Source of the DNA: Paraescarpia echinospica | Taxonomy: Eukaryota; Annelida; Polychaeta; Sabellida; Siboglinidae | DNA: 64,000 bases | NCBI GenBank assembly: GCA_020002185.1 | Contig: CM034541.1 | Coordinates: 52,046,343 to 52,110,342 of the forward strand | Reading direction: 5' to 3' | In this document: positions 39,667-50,397 of the stretch, piece by piece | Layout of the letters: every line of letters begins with the position of its first letter | Numbering within the stretch: the first letter of the stretch is position 1 | The notes under the pieces: model-generated | Seen by the model: only the letters and a program-made list of their open reading frames with translations | The model's database searches: none | What the model was told of the DNA's origin: nothing | Translations under genes and position numbers: made by a program

Positions 39667-40424
39667 GACGACAACGTATCCCACTCCGTGACGTCCCACG
39701 AAACGGATCTGCGTTTAGGTTCGTCTCGCATACGACGTCTCCGCTCAGTCGGCGCTGCTGATGAACTAGACGTCGACGGTCTCGACATCCTCTCTTCTAG
39801 TAGCCGCTTCCGTCGTTGCTTCACGTACGAACGATAGCGCGGGTTGCCTACGAATTCCATAGGGATATTCATATCCTTCATGTGCAATCCGAACTCCCGC
39901 CATCCTACGGGCGCCGTCGTCTTCGATCTCGTTCGCATGAGATCGTTTACTAGATCGACCATATTACTCCCCGCGATCGCTTTACCGTCGTACACGAATT
40001 CACCGCGATCGTTCCATCGAGACAACGGATCGGCTTTCATTTTTTCGATCAGCAGTCTCGTCTTCTCTTTCAACGTTTTCGGCATGCTGGCTACGATTTC
40101 GCGCTCTATCGTCTCCGACGATGGTGGCGCCGCCGCTGCTGGCGCCACCGGTACCGCGGGTGTCTCGCCGCTGTTCACCACCGACACGCGTACCGGTTGC
40201 GCCGCTCGAGCCGTCTCTATCGTATTGTACCGACTCAGCAGTTGATTGTACGACGCTACCTTTTCTCGTTCCGATAAATCCGAACGTTCTAGAATGTCCT
40301 TCATGTCGCTGTCAAGACTACTCAGCACACGTGATCGAGGCGTGCTCGACGACTGATCGACGCGTGGCAGGAGGCTTTCCACCAATCGTGGATCGACCAA
40401 CGCCATCTTCTTCGCGTGCTGCAT
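39663..40424 (-). CDS. Conserved Polinton structural-type protein of unknown function
   Basis: 253 residues from the ATG at 40424, which overlaps the upstream stop as TGATG. AKKMALVDPRLVESL, LDSDMKDIL, EKVASYNQLLSRYN and GKAIAGSNMVDLVNDLMR are shared with a widely distributed Polinton protein usually left unnamed. The C-terminus is basic and Ser/Arg-rich. Position among virion genes suggests a structural role, but this is inference. Confidence 0.75.
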   Translation of the reverse strand: MQHAKKMALVDPRLVESLLPRVDQSSSTPRSRVLSSLDSDMKDILERSDLSEREKVASYNQLLSRYNTIETARAAQPVRVSVVNSGETPAVPVAPAAAAPPSSETIEREIVASMPKTLKEKTRLLIEKMKADPLSRWNDRGEFVYDGKAIAGSNMVDLVNDLMRTRSKTTAPVGWREFGLHMKDMNIPMEFVGNPRYRSYVKQRRKRLLEERMSRPSTSSSSAAPTERRRRMRDEPKRRSVSWDVTEWDTLSS

Positions 40425-40837
40425 CAATTACCGCCGGCGCCACCGCCGAACACCTGTCTGAGCAGCGGCAAGATAACGGTACTCGCTAACGGCGCTAGCA
40501 GGGCCGTCAAAAAACCACCCGCACCCTTTTGCAAGATGACACGCTTCTGCTTACGCGTCACGTGTTTGTCGACGAGTTTACGCAGGTGATCCCGGTATTT
40601 CGACAATACGCGTTTCTGTTTCGGCGACAACTTCACGTTCCCTTTCAGAATGTTGTACGCGCAATCGCACAGACTACAAATGAGACCGGTGTCCGCGTGG
40701 GCGAGTAGCGCTTTTCGCAGAGCGATGTTCCGCCTATGTCTCTCCAACAGCTGCAGGGCGACGATGTGTCTCTTTATTTGATTGGTCGGTCCCGCCACCT
40801 TCGGTCGTCTCTTCGCTCCCTTCACGCGCCCCGTCAT
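40424..40837 (-). CDS. Conserved basic protein with hydrophobic C-terminus (pX-like)
   Basis: 137 residues. A Lys/Arg-rich start leads to GLICSLCDCAYNILKGNVKLSPKQKRVL and KYRDHLRKLVDKHVTRKQKRVILQKG. A hydrophobic Gly-rich end follows (GGFLTALLAPLASTVILPLL). This combination is a common Polinton small protein compared with adenovirus core protein pX. TATAAGA at 40874-40880 lies 37 bp before its ATG and contains the ATPase stop codon. Its stop overlaps the next start (TGATG). Confidence 0.75.
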   Translation of the reverse strand: MTGRVKGAKRRPKVAGPTNQIKRHIVALQLLERHRRNIALRKALLAHADTGLICSLCDCAYNILKGNVKLSPKQKRVLSKYRDHLRKLVDKHVTRKQKRVILQKGAGGFLTALLAPLASTVILPLLRQVFGGGAGGN

Positions 40838-40875
40838 AGCGACTAATAAACGTACGCCCCGTCGTCCCTCTCTTC

Positions 40876-41532
40876 TTATAGTCCACCGCCACCACCACCA
40901 CCACCGCCGCCACCCTTCCGTACGTACACGTACTGAAGGTCATCGTCCGGAAATATGCACGTACGCAAACGCATGTCCTCTTCCGTTTCCTGTTTCAGAT
41001 CCACTAATAGATACCCGTACGCCGACGACGTCGCGTCTTTGAAAGCCTCTATCATGTAGTTGACCTTTCCCGGGTACATCTGTTTCGCTAGGTGACCTAC
41101 TTGACCCGCGTCTCGAGGACTCTTGAATAGAACTATGTATTGAGCGTTCAGGCTGATTGTACGGTTTTCTTTCCCTTTCGGAAACATGTTCTGACGTAAT
41201 TGTACGACCGACGTATTACAATGATGACTTTTTTTAGTAAATAGTACCGTCACCCGGCTATCGGTCTCCTCCATGAGGTCGTCGAGTACTAGAAGCGTTC
41301 TCGCTTTACCGTCTAAACGTTTCGGATCCGGCAGGCCGTCTACGAACTCTATTTTCGAAGACATAGACGCGTAGCCGCTCTGCCACTGTCCGTAACACCA
41401 CAGGATTTTCTCCGGCGGCGGATCGATCATAGTGTCGTAACGTATCAAACGCTCGACGAACGTCGTCTTACCGCATCCCGTAGGACCGGCTACTATACAC
41501 GTAAAAGGATGCTTCAACGACGGTCCGTTCAT
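40876..41532 (-). CDS. FtsK/HerA-type genome-packaging ATPase
   Basis: 218 residues. Walker A is GPTGCGKTT near residue 16, Walker B is ARTLLVLDDLM, and a sensor-like block VVQLRQNMFPKG follows. This is the A32-like packaging ATPase of Polintons, which pumps DNA into the capsid. It ends in a run of eleven glycines coded by a (CCA)n-like stretch, possibly a recent expansion. Confidence 0.95.
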   Translation of the reverse strand: MNGPSLKHPFTCIVAGPTGCGKTTFVERLIRYDTMIDPPPEKILWCYGQWQSGYASMSSKIEFVDGLPDPKRLDGKARTLLVLDDLMEETDSRVTVLFTKKSHHCNTSVVQLRQNMFPKGKENRTISLNAQYIVLFKSPRDAGQVGHLAKQMYPGKVNYMIEAFKDATSSAYGYLLVDLKQETEEDMRLRTCIFPDDDLQYVYVRKGGGGGGGGGGGL

Positions 41533-41560
41533 TTTTCACGACTGAACGACGAACACTTTT

Positions 41561-42010
41561 TTACTCCTTTTTATACTCATCGCGCAACTCCATCAACATT
41601 TTACCGAGCGTGTTCTTCCCCCGATCGCCCGCGATTCCGCTACCCCAGAAACCCTCCTTACTCGCTACCCATTCCACCAATTCGTCGTCCCCGGTCGCCA
41701 ACAGTGAATCCTTCAAATCGCTCGCTCCGTCAAACTTCCTCTTCAACAACATCTTCATACATTCCACCCTAACGTCGGTCCATTTTTTTTTCATTCTCTG
41801 TAGTCGAATGTCGTAACTGCGTCGTTTCGCTGCGTAAGAGCTTAGCGAACTTTTGATTATTTCGGCGCATTCCACGTCCTCGTAGAATAGCGCCTTCCTA
41901 TACTGATAGGCGTGCTCGACGGATCGAAAGCCTCGACCGAACGCCGACAGTCGACGCATATACATATTCGACAAGAACGACCGCGATCCACCAAACCTTA
42001 TAGGCGACAT
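41561..42010 (-). CDS. NADAR-domain protein (YbiA-like, DUF1768)
   Basis: 149 residues, the whole length of one NADAR domain. Diagnostic blocks are in order: FLSNMYMRRLSAFGRGF, SVEHAYQYRKALF, AAKRRSYD, MKMLLKRKF, LLATGDDELVEW, FWGSG and NTLGKMLMELR. Known NADAR proteins act on ADP-ribose-related substrates; some remove ADP-ribose from guanine in DNA, and others (YbiA, RibX) cleave riboflavin intermediates. In a DNA element the nucleic-acid de-ADP-ribosylation role would fit countering a host defence, but this is inference. It is the first gene of the leftward cluster, with TATATAAG at 42045-42052. No stop or frameshift is seen. Confidence 0.85.
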   Translation of the reverse strand: MSPIRFGGSRSFLSNMYMRRLSAFGRGFRSVEHAYQYRKALFYEDVECAEIIKSSLSSYAAKRRSYDIRLQRMKKKWTDVRVECMKMLLKRKFDGASDLKDSLLATGDDELVEWVASKEGFWGSGIAGDRGKNTLGKMLMELRDEYKKE

Positions 42011-42044
42011 CGTACCGACTACCGATCACCCGCTACCGCCACCG

Positions 42045-42052
42045 CTTATATA
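42045..42052 (-). promoter_or_regulatory. TATA box of the NADAR gene
   Basis: TATATAAG on the minus strand, 35 bp before the ATG at 42010. Confidence 0.6.
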
Positions 42053-42054
42053 CC

Positions 42055-42277
42055 ACTTGCGACTGACCTTTCGATCCACCGCTAGGTGACCTCCCGAATC
42101 TAATAAAAAGCTGCGACTAGGGTTCAAACCCTCGATCCCTAGGCGAACACTCTCCCAAGACCGTCGCCAAGGATTATGCAGGGTTTTGCCCCGGTTATAT
42201 CTCACCGCTAGGTGACCTCTCGAATCTACAAACGTCAGCACTACGAATGTTCCATGGTTTTAGCGTGGTTAGCGCGA
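42055..42277. other. Right sub-terminal region of Polinton-2
   Basis: No gene is seen. CACCGCTAGGTGACCT occurs twice (about 42078 and 42207) and echoes CACCGCTAGGTGGCAT in the TIR. GGTTCAAACCC near 42121 looks like a tRNA B box but no tRNA fold surrounds it. Confidence 0.5.
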
Positions 42278-42606
42278 TAAACGCATTATTGCTTACGTCA
42301 GCGCGCTCTAGGTACGGCGTTGATCGCTAGGACTAAAATACTCTCCGCACTCACCGCTAGGTGGCATCTCTCTAGTGTACTGTCAATCATTCAATTAGTA
42401 TCAAATTACATCGCTCATCAATCACGTTTTTTATAAGTAGGTTTCCCAAACTCATTAGTGTCAACCACGAAGCCTTTGATCTTTTTTTATGCATAGGATT
42501 AGTCTCGCATTATTGCTGACTCAGCGATGTGCAAAAGCCATTAGCGGGTCATTAAATTCTTTTTTATAAGTAGGCTTTTGAGATCGTACAGGGCATACTA
42601 TCTACT
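42278..42606 (-). repeat. Polinton-2 right terminal inverted repeat, 329 bp
   Basis: Reverse complement of 24988-25316. Ends ACTATCTACT, followed by the target duplication CTCCCA. Confidence 0.95.
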
Positions 42607-42612
42607 CTCCCA
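42607..42612 (+). repeat. Polinton-2 target-site duplication, right copy (CTCCCA)
   Basis: Matches 24982-24987 and continues into an 85-bp minisatellite unit (CTTCACCCACGG). Confidence 0.95.
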
Positions 42613-44845
42613 CTTCACCCACGGCTTTCCTCCTATCACTTAATGTCTGATACTGTATTGTTGTACAGCTCTTTGTGTTCTTCTCGCAGTCCTCCCACTT
42701 CACCCATGGCTTTCCTCCTATCACTTAATGTCTGATACTGTATCGTTGTAGAGCTCTTTGTGTTCTTCTCACAGTCCTCCCACTTCACCCATGGCTTTCC
42801 TCCTATCACTTAATGTCTGATACTGTATTGTTGTACAGCTCTTTGTGTTCTTCTCGCAGTCCTCCCACTTCACCCATGGCTTCCTCCTATCACTTAATGT
42901 CTGATACTGTATTGCTGTACAGCTCTTTGTGTTCTTTCTCACAGCCCTCCCACTTCACCCATGGTTTCCCTCCTCCTCCGTCAATTTAATGTCTTATACA
43001 GTATTGTTTGTACAGCTCTTTTTGTTCTTCTCGCAGTCTCCCACTTCACCCATGGCTTTCTCCTCCTCCTCATCACTTAATGTTCATGTATTGTTGTATT
43101 GCTTCTTTTTTGTTCTTCTCGCAGTCCTCCCACTTCTCCCATGGCTTTCCTCCTATCACTTAATGTCTGATACTGTATTGTTGTACAGCTCTTTGCGTTC
43201 TTCTCGCAGTCCTCCCACCTCACCCATGGCTTTCCTCCTATCACTTAATGTCTGATACTGTATTGTTGTACAGCTCTTTGTGTTCTTCTCACAGTCCTCC
43301 CACTTCACCCATGGCTTTCCTCCTATCACTTAATGTCTGATACTGTATTGTTGTACAGCTCTTTGTGTTCTTCTCACAGTCCTCCCACTTCACCCACGGC
43401 TTTCCTCCTATCACCTAATGTCTTATACTGTATTGTTGTACAGCTCTTTGTGTTCTTCTCGCAGTCCTCCCACTTCACCCATGGCTTTCCTCCTATCACT
43501 TAATGTCTGATACTGTATTTTTGTACAACTCTTTGTGTTCTTCTCACAGTCCTCCCACTTCACCCACGGCTTTCCTCCTATCACTTAATGTCTGATACTG
43601 TATTGTTGTACAGCTCTTTGTGTTCTTCTCACAGTCCTCCCACTTCACCCACGGCTTTCCTCCTATCACTTAATGTCTGATACTGTATTGTTGTACAGCT
43701 CTTTGTGTTCTTCTCACAGTCCTCCCACTTCACCCATGGCTTTCCTCCTATCACTTAATGTCTGATACAGTATTGTTGTACAGCTCTTTTTGTTCTTCTC
43801 GCAGTCTTCCCACTTCACCCATGGCTTTCCTCCTATCACTTATTGTCTGATACTCTATTGTTGTACAGCTCTTTTTGTTCTTCTCACAGTCCTCCCACTT
43901 CACCCATGGCTTTCCTCCTATCACTTAATGTCTGATACTGTATTGTTGTACAGCTCTTTGTGTTCTTCTCACAGTCCTCTCACCTCCCCCGTAGCTTTCC
44001 TCCTATCACTTAATGTCTGATACTGTATTGTTGTACAGCTCTTTGTGTTCTTCTCGCAGTCCTCCCACCCCACCCATGGCTTTCCTCTTATCACTTAATG
44101 TCTGATACTGTATTGTTGAACAGCTCTTTGTGTTCTTCTCGCAGTCCTCCCACTTCACCCATGGCTTTCCTCCTATCACTTAATGTCTGATACTGTTTTG
44201 TTGAACAGCTCTTTGTGTTCTTCTCGCAGTCCTCCCACTTCACCCATGGCTTTCCTCCTATCACTTTATGTCTGATACTGTATTGTTGTACAGCTCTTTG
44301 TGTTCTTCTCGCAGTCCGCCCACTTCACCCATGGCTTTCCTCCTATCACTTAATGTCTGATACTGTATTGTTGAACAGCTCTTTGCGTTCTTCTCGCAGT
44401 CCTGCCACTTCACCCATGGCTTTCCTCCTATCACTTAATGTCTGATACTGTTTTGTTGAACAGCTCTTTGTGTTCTTCTCGCAGTCCTCCCACTTCACCC
44501 ATGGCTTTCCTCTTATCACTTTATGTCTGATACTGTATTGTTGTACAGCTCTTTGTGTTCTTCTCGCAGTCCGCCCACTTCACCCATGGCTTTCCTCCTA
44601 TCACTTAATGTCTGATACTGTATTGTTGTACAGCTCTTTGTGTTCTTCTCGCAGTCCGCCCACTTCACCCATGGCTTTCCTCCTAACACTTAATGTCTGA
44701 TACTCTATTGTTGTACAGGTTTTTTTTTTTCTTCTCGCAGTCTTCCCACTTCACCCATGGCTTTCCTCCTGTCACTTATTGTCTGATACTCTATTGTTGT
44801 ACAGCTCTTTTTGTTCTTCTCGCAGTCCTCCCACTTCACCCACTG
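42607..44845 (+). repeat. 85-bp minisatellite, right arm, about 26 units
   Basis: Same unit as 21661-24987. Units near 42930-43130 carry extra insertions (for example CCTCCTCCTC). Open frames here are by-products of the repeat. Confidence 0.95.
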
Positions 44846-44879
44846 TTTTCGTCTCCTCCGTCTTTTATGTTTTCTGCCA

Positions 44880-46440
44880 CCTCTGCTCGCTTCGCTAGTG
44901 TGCCTGCATCCATTCTTAGCAAGTGGACTGCCTTCGTTATCCGGATACATACACACTTCCCATCGGGTTGCAGTGCACCACAATCTCATTCGTCATATCA
45001 CTTCGCTAATGTGCCTGCATCCTTTCTTAGCAATTGGCTGCCTTCATAATCCGAACACATACAAACCTCCCATCGGGCTGCAGTGCACCACAATCCCATT
45101 CGTAATGTCATTTCGCTAGTGTGTCTGCATCTATTCTTAGCAAATGAGCTGCCTTCATCATCCAGATTCATAGAATCTTCCCATCGTGCTGCAGTGCACC
45201 ACAATCTCATTCGTCATGTCACGTCACTTGTGCGCCTGCATCCATTCTTAGCAAGTGGGCTGCCTTCATCATCCGGATTCATACAAACTTCCCATCGGGC
45301 TGCAGTGCACCGCAATCTCATTCGTCATGCCACTTCGCTAGTGTGCCTGCACCCATTCTTAGCAAGTGAGCTGCCTTCATCAACTTGATACATACAATCT
45401 TCACATCGGGCTGCAGTGCACCACAATCTCATTCGTCATGCCACTTCGCTAGTGTGCCTGCACCCATTCTTAGCAAGTGAGCTGCCTTCATCAACCTGAT
45501 ACATACAATCTTCACATCGGGCTGCAGTGCACCACAATCTCATTCGTCATGTCACTTCGCTAGTGTGCCTGCACCCATTCTTAGCAAGTGAGCTGCCTTC
45601 ATCAACCTGATACATACAATCTTCACATCGGGCTGCAGTGCACCACAATCTCATTCGTCATGCCACTTCGCTAGTGTGCCTGCACCAATTCTTAGCAAGT
45701 GAGCTGCCTCCATCAACCTGATACATACAATCTTCACATCGGGCTGCAGTGTTCCACAATCTCATTCGTCATGCCACTTCGCTAGTGTGCCTGCACCAAT
45801 TCTTAGCAAGTGAGCTGCCTCCATCAACCTGATACATACAATCTTCACATCGGGCTGCAGTGCACCACAATCTCATTCGTCATGCCACTTCGCTAGTGTG
45901 CCTGCACCAATTCTTAGCAAGTGAGCTGCCTCCATCAACCTGATACATACAATCTTCACATCGGGCTGCAGTGCACCACAATCTCATTCGTCATGCCACT
46001 TCGCTAGTGTGCCTGCACCCATTCTTAGCAAGTGAGCTGCCTCCATCAACCTGATACATACAATCTTCACATCGGGCTGCAGTGCACCACAATCTCATTC
46101 GTCATGCCACTTCGCTAGTGTGCCTTCACCCATTCTTAGCAAGTGAGCTGCCTTCATCAACCTGATACATACAATCTTCACATCGGGCTGCAGTGCACCA
46201 CAATCTCATTCGTCATGCCACTTCGCTAGTGTGCCTGCACCCATTCTTAGCAAGTGAGCTGCCTTCATCAACCTGATACATACAATCTTCACATCGGGCT
46301 GCAGTGCACCACAATCTCATTCGTCATGCCACTTCGCTAGTGTGCCTGCACCCATTCTTAGCAAGTGAGCTGCCTCCATCAACCTGATACATACAATCTT
46401 CCCATCGGGCTGCAGTGCACCACAATCTCATTCGTCATGT
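44880..46440 (+). repeat. 111-bp minisatellite, about 14 units
   Basis: The unit includes CACTTCGCTAGTGTGCCTGC, CATTCTTAGCAAGTGAGCTG and CGGGCTGCAGTGCACCACAA. Early units (44880-45330) differ more from the consensus than later ones, so homogenisation has favoured the right part. Confidence 0.95.
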
Positions 46441-46499
46441 CACCCTTTCTTGTTCTGTCCACCCTACTTGTTATTGAGATTGTCCAATGCCAGATGTTT

Positions 46500-46695
46500 T
46501 CCCACACTTCCGTTGTTATTGTGTTGTTGTCGTTGTTGTTATTGTATTGTTGTCGTTGTTGTTGTTGTTGTTTTGTGTTGTTGTCGTTGTTGTTATTGTA
46601 TTGTTGTCGTTGTTGTTGCTGTTGATGTTGTTGTTGCTGTTGTTGCTGTTGTTGCTGTTGTTTGTTTTGTTGTTGTTGTTGTTGTTGTTGTTGTT
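46500..46695 (+). repeat. (GTT)n/(TTG)n microsatellite
   Basis: Long stretches of GTT with GTC, ATT and GCT interruptions. Poly-Gln and poly-Val frames across it are repeat products. Confidence 0.97.
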
Positions 46696-46710
46696 CTGGC
46701 TGCGGCACTA

Positions 46711-46990
46711 TCACCAACCAGCTGTGTGAGTGAAACATCCACTTTCGTGAATTTCTCTCTCAGCTTCTTCGAAATGTGTTTGTCCTGTGCGACGCCCTCT
46801 GCCTTTTAAAAGAATTGTATACCGCTTTATTTGACGTTGCACTTCCACGTCTGGATACCCATCACCCATAACTGTTCCTCCAACGTACACACAACCACCC
46901 ACATGCTTGATCTCCTTCCCACTCAACCTGCGGTAGAGCTCCAGTGCCTAAAGGGAGTCAGTCAGTTCCTATACTTGAATTAATAACATG
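46711..46990 (-). pseudogene. LINE reverse transcriptase scrap
   Basis: The minus strand encodes SGKEIKHVGGCVYVGGTVMGD and DVEVQRQIK. This corresponds to the region after the RT active site in RTE-like LINEs, where FVYLGG and RRI are usual. Only this short piece survives. Confidence 0.55.
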
Positions 46991-47465
46991 TTACAGGAAG
47001 TATGCTGTGTCGAACGTGAGAAAATGGCACATCGTTGAACACCAAAGCGCATTGCAGTTAACTCAGCCCGAATCGGCCGTATTGGCAATACGCTTGTTTT
47101 GAAATTTGATGTTTTGTTTACTATATCAGCATGCACGGTGGTCTTACCTTCCAAATTGCGAATGTTATTACGGGCTTACTAAACTCAATATGACGGGCAC
47201 CTTAAACATAGCTAATGTAGTCTTAAGAACATTGTATTAATTAATTAATTAAAAAAACTATGAACACACTTTTTAAAATCAACTTGTAGTTCTTATTTAT
47301 TTTGCTCTCTGCTCTGATAGTCAGATCGTCTGCACATATCTTATTCTGAGAAATTCAACATCGTGCTGATCATCCGTCTGATTTATTCCACCGCACTGAT
47401 CAACAGAAAAGGGAATACGGCATTCCCTTGCCTTCAATCGATATTAAGTGAAAAACCCACAAACA
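46991..47465. other. No gene recognised
   Basis: AT-rich spacer with a TTAATTAATTAATTAA stretch near 47238. Nothing else is seen. Confidence 0.4.
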
Positions 47466-47469
47466 TCCC

Positions 47470-48375
47470 CGATCCAACCATAACACTTGAAGGTGTGCTC
47501 TCTACATTGCTTCCAACATCCTCACTTCTGTCTCTGGCAGACACATCATTGCCGATGTACCTGTAACAACATAACACTTCATGGTGTGCTCTCTACATTG
47601 TTTCCAACATCCTCACTTCTGTCTCTGGCATACACCAATGCCGATGTACTTGTAACAACATAACACTTTATGGTGTGCTCTCTACATTGCTTCCAACATC
47701 CTCACTTCTGTCTCTGGCATACACCAATGCCGATGTACTTGTAACAACATAACACTTGATGGTGTGCTCTCTACGTTGCTTCCAACATCCTCACTTCTGT
47801 CTCTGGCGCACTCACCAATGCCGATGTACTTGTAACAACATAACACTTGATGGTGTGCTCTCTACATTGCTTCCAACATCCTCACTTCTGTCTCTGGCAG
47901 ACACATCATTGCCGATGTACCTGTAACAACATAACACTTCATGGTGTGCTCTCTACATTGCTTCCAACATCCTCACTTCTGTCTCTGGCATACACCAATG
48001 CCGATGTACTTGTAACAACATAACACTTGATGGTGTGCTCTCTACGTTGCTTCCAACATCCTCACTTCTGTCTCTGGCGCACACATCAATGCCGATGTAC
48101 ATGTAACAACATAACACTTGATGGTGTGCTCTCTACATTGCTTCCAACATCCTCACTTATGTCTCTGGCAGACACATCAATGCCGAAGTACTTGTAACAA
48201 CATAACACTTGATGGTGTGCTCTCTACATTGCTTCCAACATCCTCACTTCTGTCTCTGGCATACACATAAATGCCGATGTATTTGTAACAACGTAACACT
48301 CCATGGTGTGCTATCTACATTGCTTCCAACATCCTCGCTTCTGTCTCTGAAATACATAAATGCCGACGTGCCTAT
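47470..48375 (+). repeat. 89-91-bp minisatellite, about ten units
   Basis: The unit includes AACATAACACTTGATGGTGT, GCTCTCTACATTGCTTCCAA and CATCCTCACTTCTGTCTCTG. Units differ by a short CATCATT/CACCAAT alternation, giving 89 or 91 bp. It is unrelated in sequence to the other 89-bp array. Confidence 0.93.
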
Positions 48376-48860
48376 AACAACCTTTTTCGTATGAGCATAC
48401 GACAGTATAAGTTGCGCCGTCTACTCGTAGTTGACTCGAATGTTAATAAAGGGTAATTTCTCGTCAACGTGAAAGGCACAACTTCTGTGAACCAGATGAA
48501 GGAATCCCAACCGTCAGAGAGTATGTTAATGGTAACGTCACTGCAGCTCGGTGAAGCTGGAGACGAGCCTGGCGAGGAAAGCAAGCAGTGGAAACGCTCC
48601 TTGAAGGAGTTCTGTGAAACAACCACGTTCCACGGTCTGCGAAACGTCGCAGAGTCGACAAACAATAGCGCTCGCAGGTAGGTAATAGTGTTCATGCAAT
48701 CAGTCACACCTAACACGGATACATGTTGTGTAATTAGGTTTTTCTGTGAGCATAACAGGTAAATTGGAAAATACCACAATCTTGGCTAAGGGACTGATTA
48801 TATCACCGGCAGCATATGCAGACAACACCATTATGTGAGATAGGATATATAACCTCCGAA
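48376..48860. other. No gene recognised
   Basis: Overlapping frames on both strands (48372-48779 minus, 48469-48681 plus) show no family motif. Confidence 0.35.
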
Positions 48861-49319
48861 AACAATGCTCTCAGCAATCACCAAAATAGTTATTCACGTA
48901 ATTCGTATTCACTAGGGCGCGGTATAACCTAAATAAATAAGGCAGTCTAGCGTAAAGTAATTGATTTTATTGAAATTAGGTCACTACCGTTAACGTTAGC
49001 GTTTGTGATAGGATAAGTAGTCAGCTGTGTAATTAAAATCTGCTGTAGCATAAAGTGTGCTGTAGTAAAGGTAAGTTCTTACATAACGCAGTATCCAGTC
49101 CTCAGGACTGCTCAAAGCGCTTAACACTTTACTCCCTGGCAGACCTGTTCAATTCAACACCATCTCGACTTTTCTGGTAAGCATAGTACAGGGGAAACAG
49201 TATTTCTACAGACTATCTTAGTTGTATAGGGTAAACATAGCGAATAGTGTAGTGTAACATAGTTGAGTAAACACATTTTGAATAGCTAATTAGACTATTA
49301 CCATTATTATTATATACAT

Positions 49320-50270
49320 TCTGATATGGCGACTTGCAAGCTGCAAGTCAAGGCATAGCGACATTAGGTGTGCGATGACTGCCACAGCTGGATGGAATTT
49401 GCCTTGTACGGCTGTGGGAATTTATGGGCAGATACTAAGGAAGAGGGATTCCCCTTTCAGTACCTGGGGTGTTGGGAGGTGGAATATCTGCAGAAGGAGG
49501 TTGATAGGTTGACAGATATTGTGAAGGGGATGGATATGAGAATTAGCAAGGAGACAGGTGGAATGGAGAGAGAGGTCAGGGAGAGAGAGTTGGGAATACT
49601 GTGAGACTGAAGGAGTAGAGTCGTGGCAAGAAGACTGAGAAAAGGAGACTGAGAAAGTAGGGAATGTGATTGGAGGGGAAGAAATTGCAGAATCGACGAC
49701 AGTAAATGTGACAGGTGTGAATGTGACATGGGAAAAATGACCGTGGAGAAGGAGGTAGAAGGGGAAATGGGACGAGAGAGGATAGACGAAAATGTGATTG
49801 GAGGAAAGCTGAAGAGACAAAATGAAGTGATAGTAAATGTGATAGTCGATAAAAGGGACGATGACAGGATGAAAGGTGACAAGAAAAAAAGCGGAAGAGA
49901 ATGTGACAGGAGAGTAGACGGCAATCAGCTAGATGCAAACCGGAGAAGGAGCTACTCCGAGGCACTGATTGAGGGGGCAATGAGAACAGAGAGGGTGTTC
50001 ATGGGCGACTCTATTCTGAGAAAGACAGATAAGACACTAAGCGAGGGGGAGGACGTCGTTGTTTATGATAGAACATGTAGAAATTGCAAGAGGATGGCGA
50101 TCAACGCACCAGTTGAGCAGATATGTGAAGAAGAGGGGGTGAGATTAACAGATTTATGGGGATACATTGTAAGGGAGGGAAGATATGTACATGAGAGACG
50201 GCCTCCATCTAAATGGAAAAGTGGCAGCAGTTTTCTAAAAGAACCGGCTGCAATATGTTGACAGTGGGAC
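49320..50270 (+). pseudogene. LINE-A ORF1 with zinc-finger remnant and SGNH esterase domain
   Basis: The start encodes CDDCHSWMEFALYGC, like the PHD-type finger of CR1 ORF1, then a charged region. From about 49990 an esterase domain follows with block I VFMGDSILRKTD. The catalytic end (DGLHLNG) is present only in another frame near 50195, so a frameshift breaks the enzyme just before its active-site Asp/His. Confidence 0.65.
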
Positions 50271-50397
50271 AGGCTGCATCAATTTAAACTAGATTCGCAG
50301 GGGGATTCACAGAAAAGCCTGAAACTGGAGGCATAGATAAAGACAGTACAAATAAATCAGCCACGAAGTGTCTGGAAAAGTGTTCTGAAGCTGGAAT

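Larger units (their letters stand above)
24988..42606. mobile_element. Polinton-2, complete Maverick/Polinton (polintovirus-like) element, 17.6 kb
   Basis: The element has 329-bp terminal inverted repeats, 5'-AG ends and a 6-bp target duplication. It carries the full replication and virion set: protein-primed PolB, chromodomain retroviral-type integrase, FtsK/HerA-type packaging ATPase, adenain-like protease, double-jelly-roll major capsid protein and penton-like minor capsid protein. All core genes appear open without stops or frameshifts. Early genes and PolB run rightward; virion genes and integrase run leftward, converging at about 34.5 kb. The intact genes and near-identical TIRs suggest a recent insertion. 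Confidence 0.95.

Noticed and set aside
42110..42190. tRNA gene suggested by GGTTCAAACCC
   Set aside because: The flanking bases do not form T, anticodon or acceptor stems on either strand.
46379..46809. Poly-Gln and poly-Val proteins
   Set aside because: Translation of the GTT microsatellite; no flanking conserved sequence.
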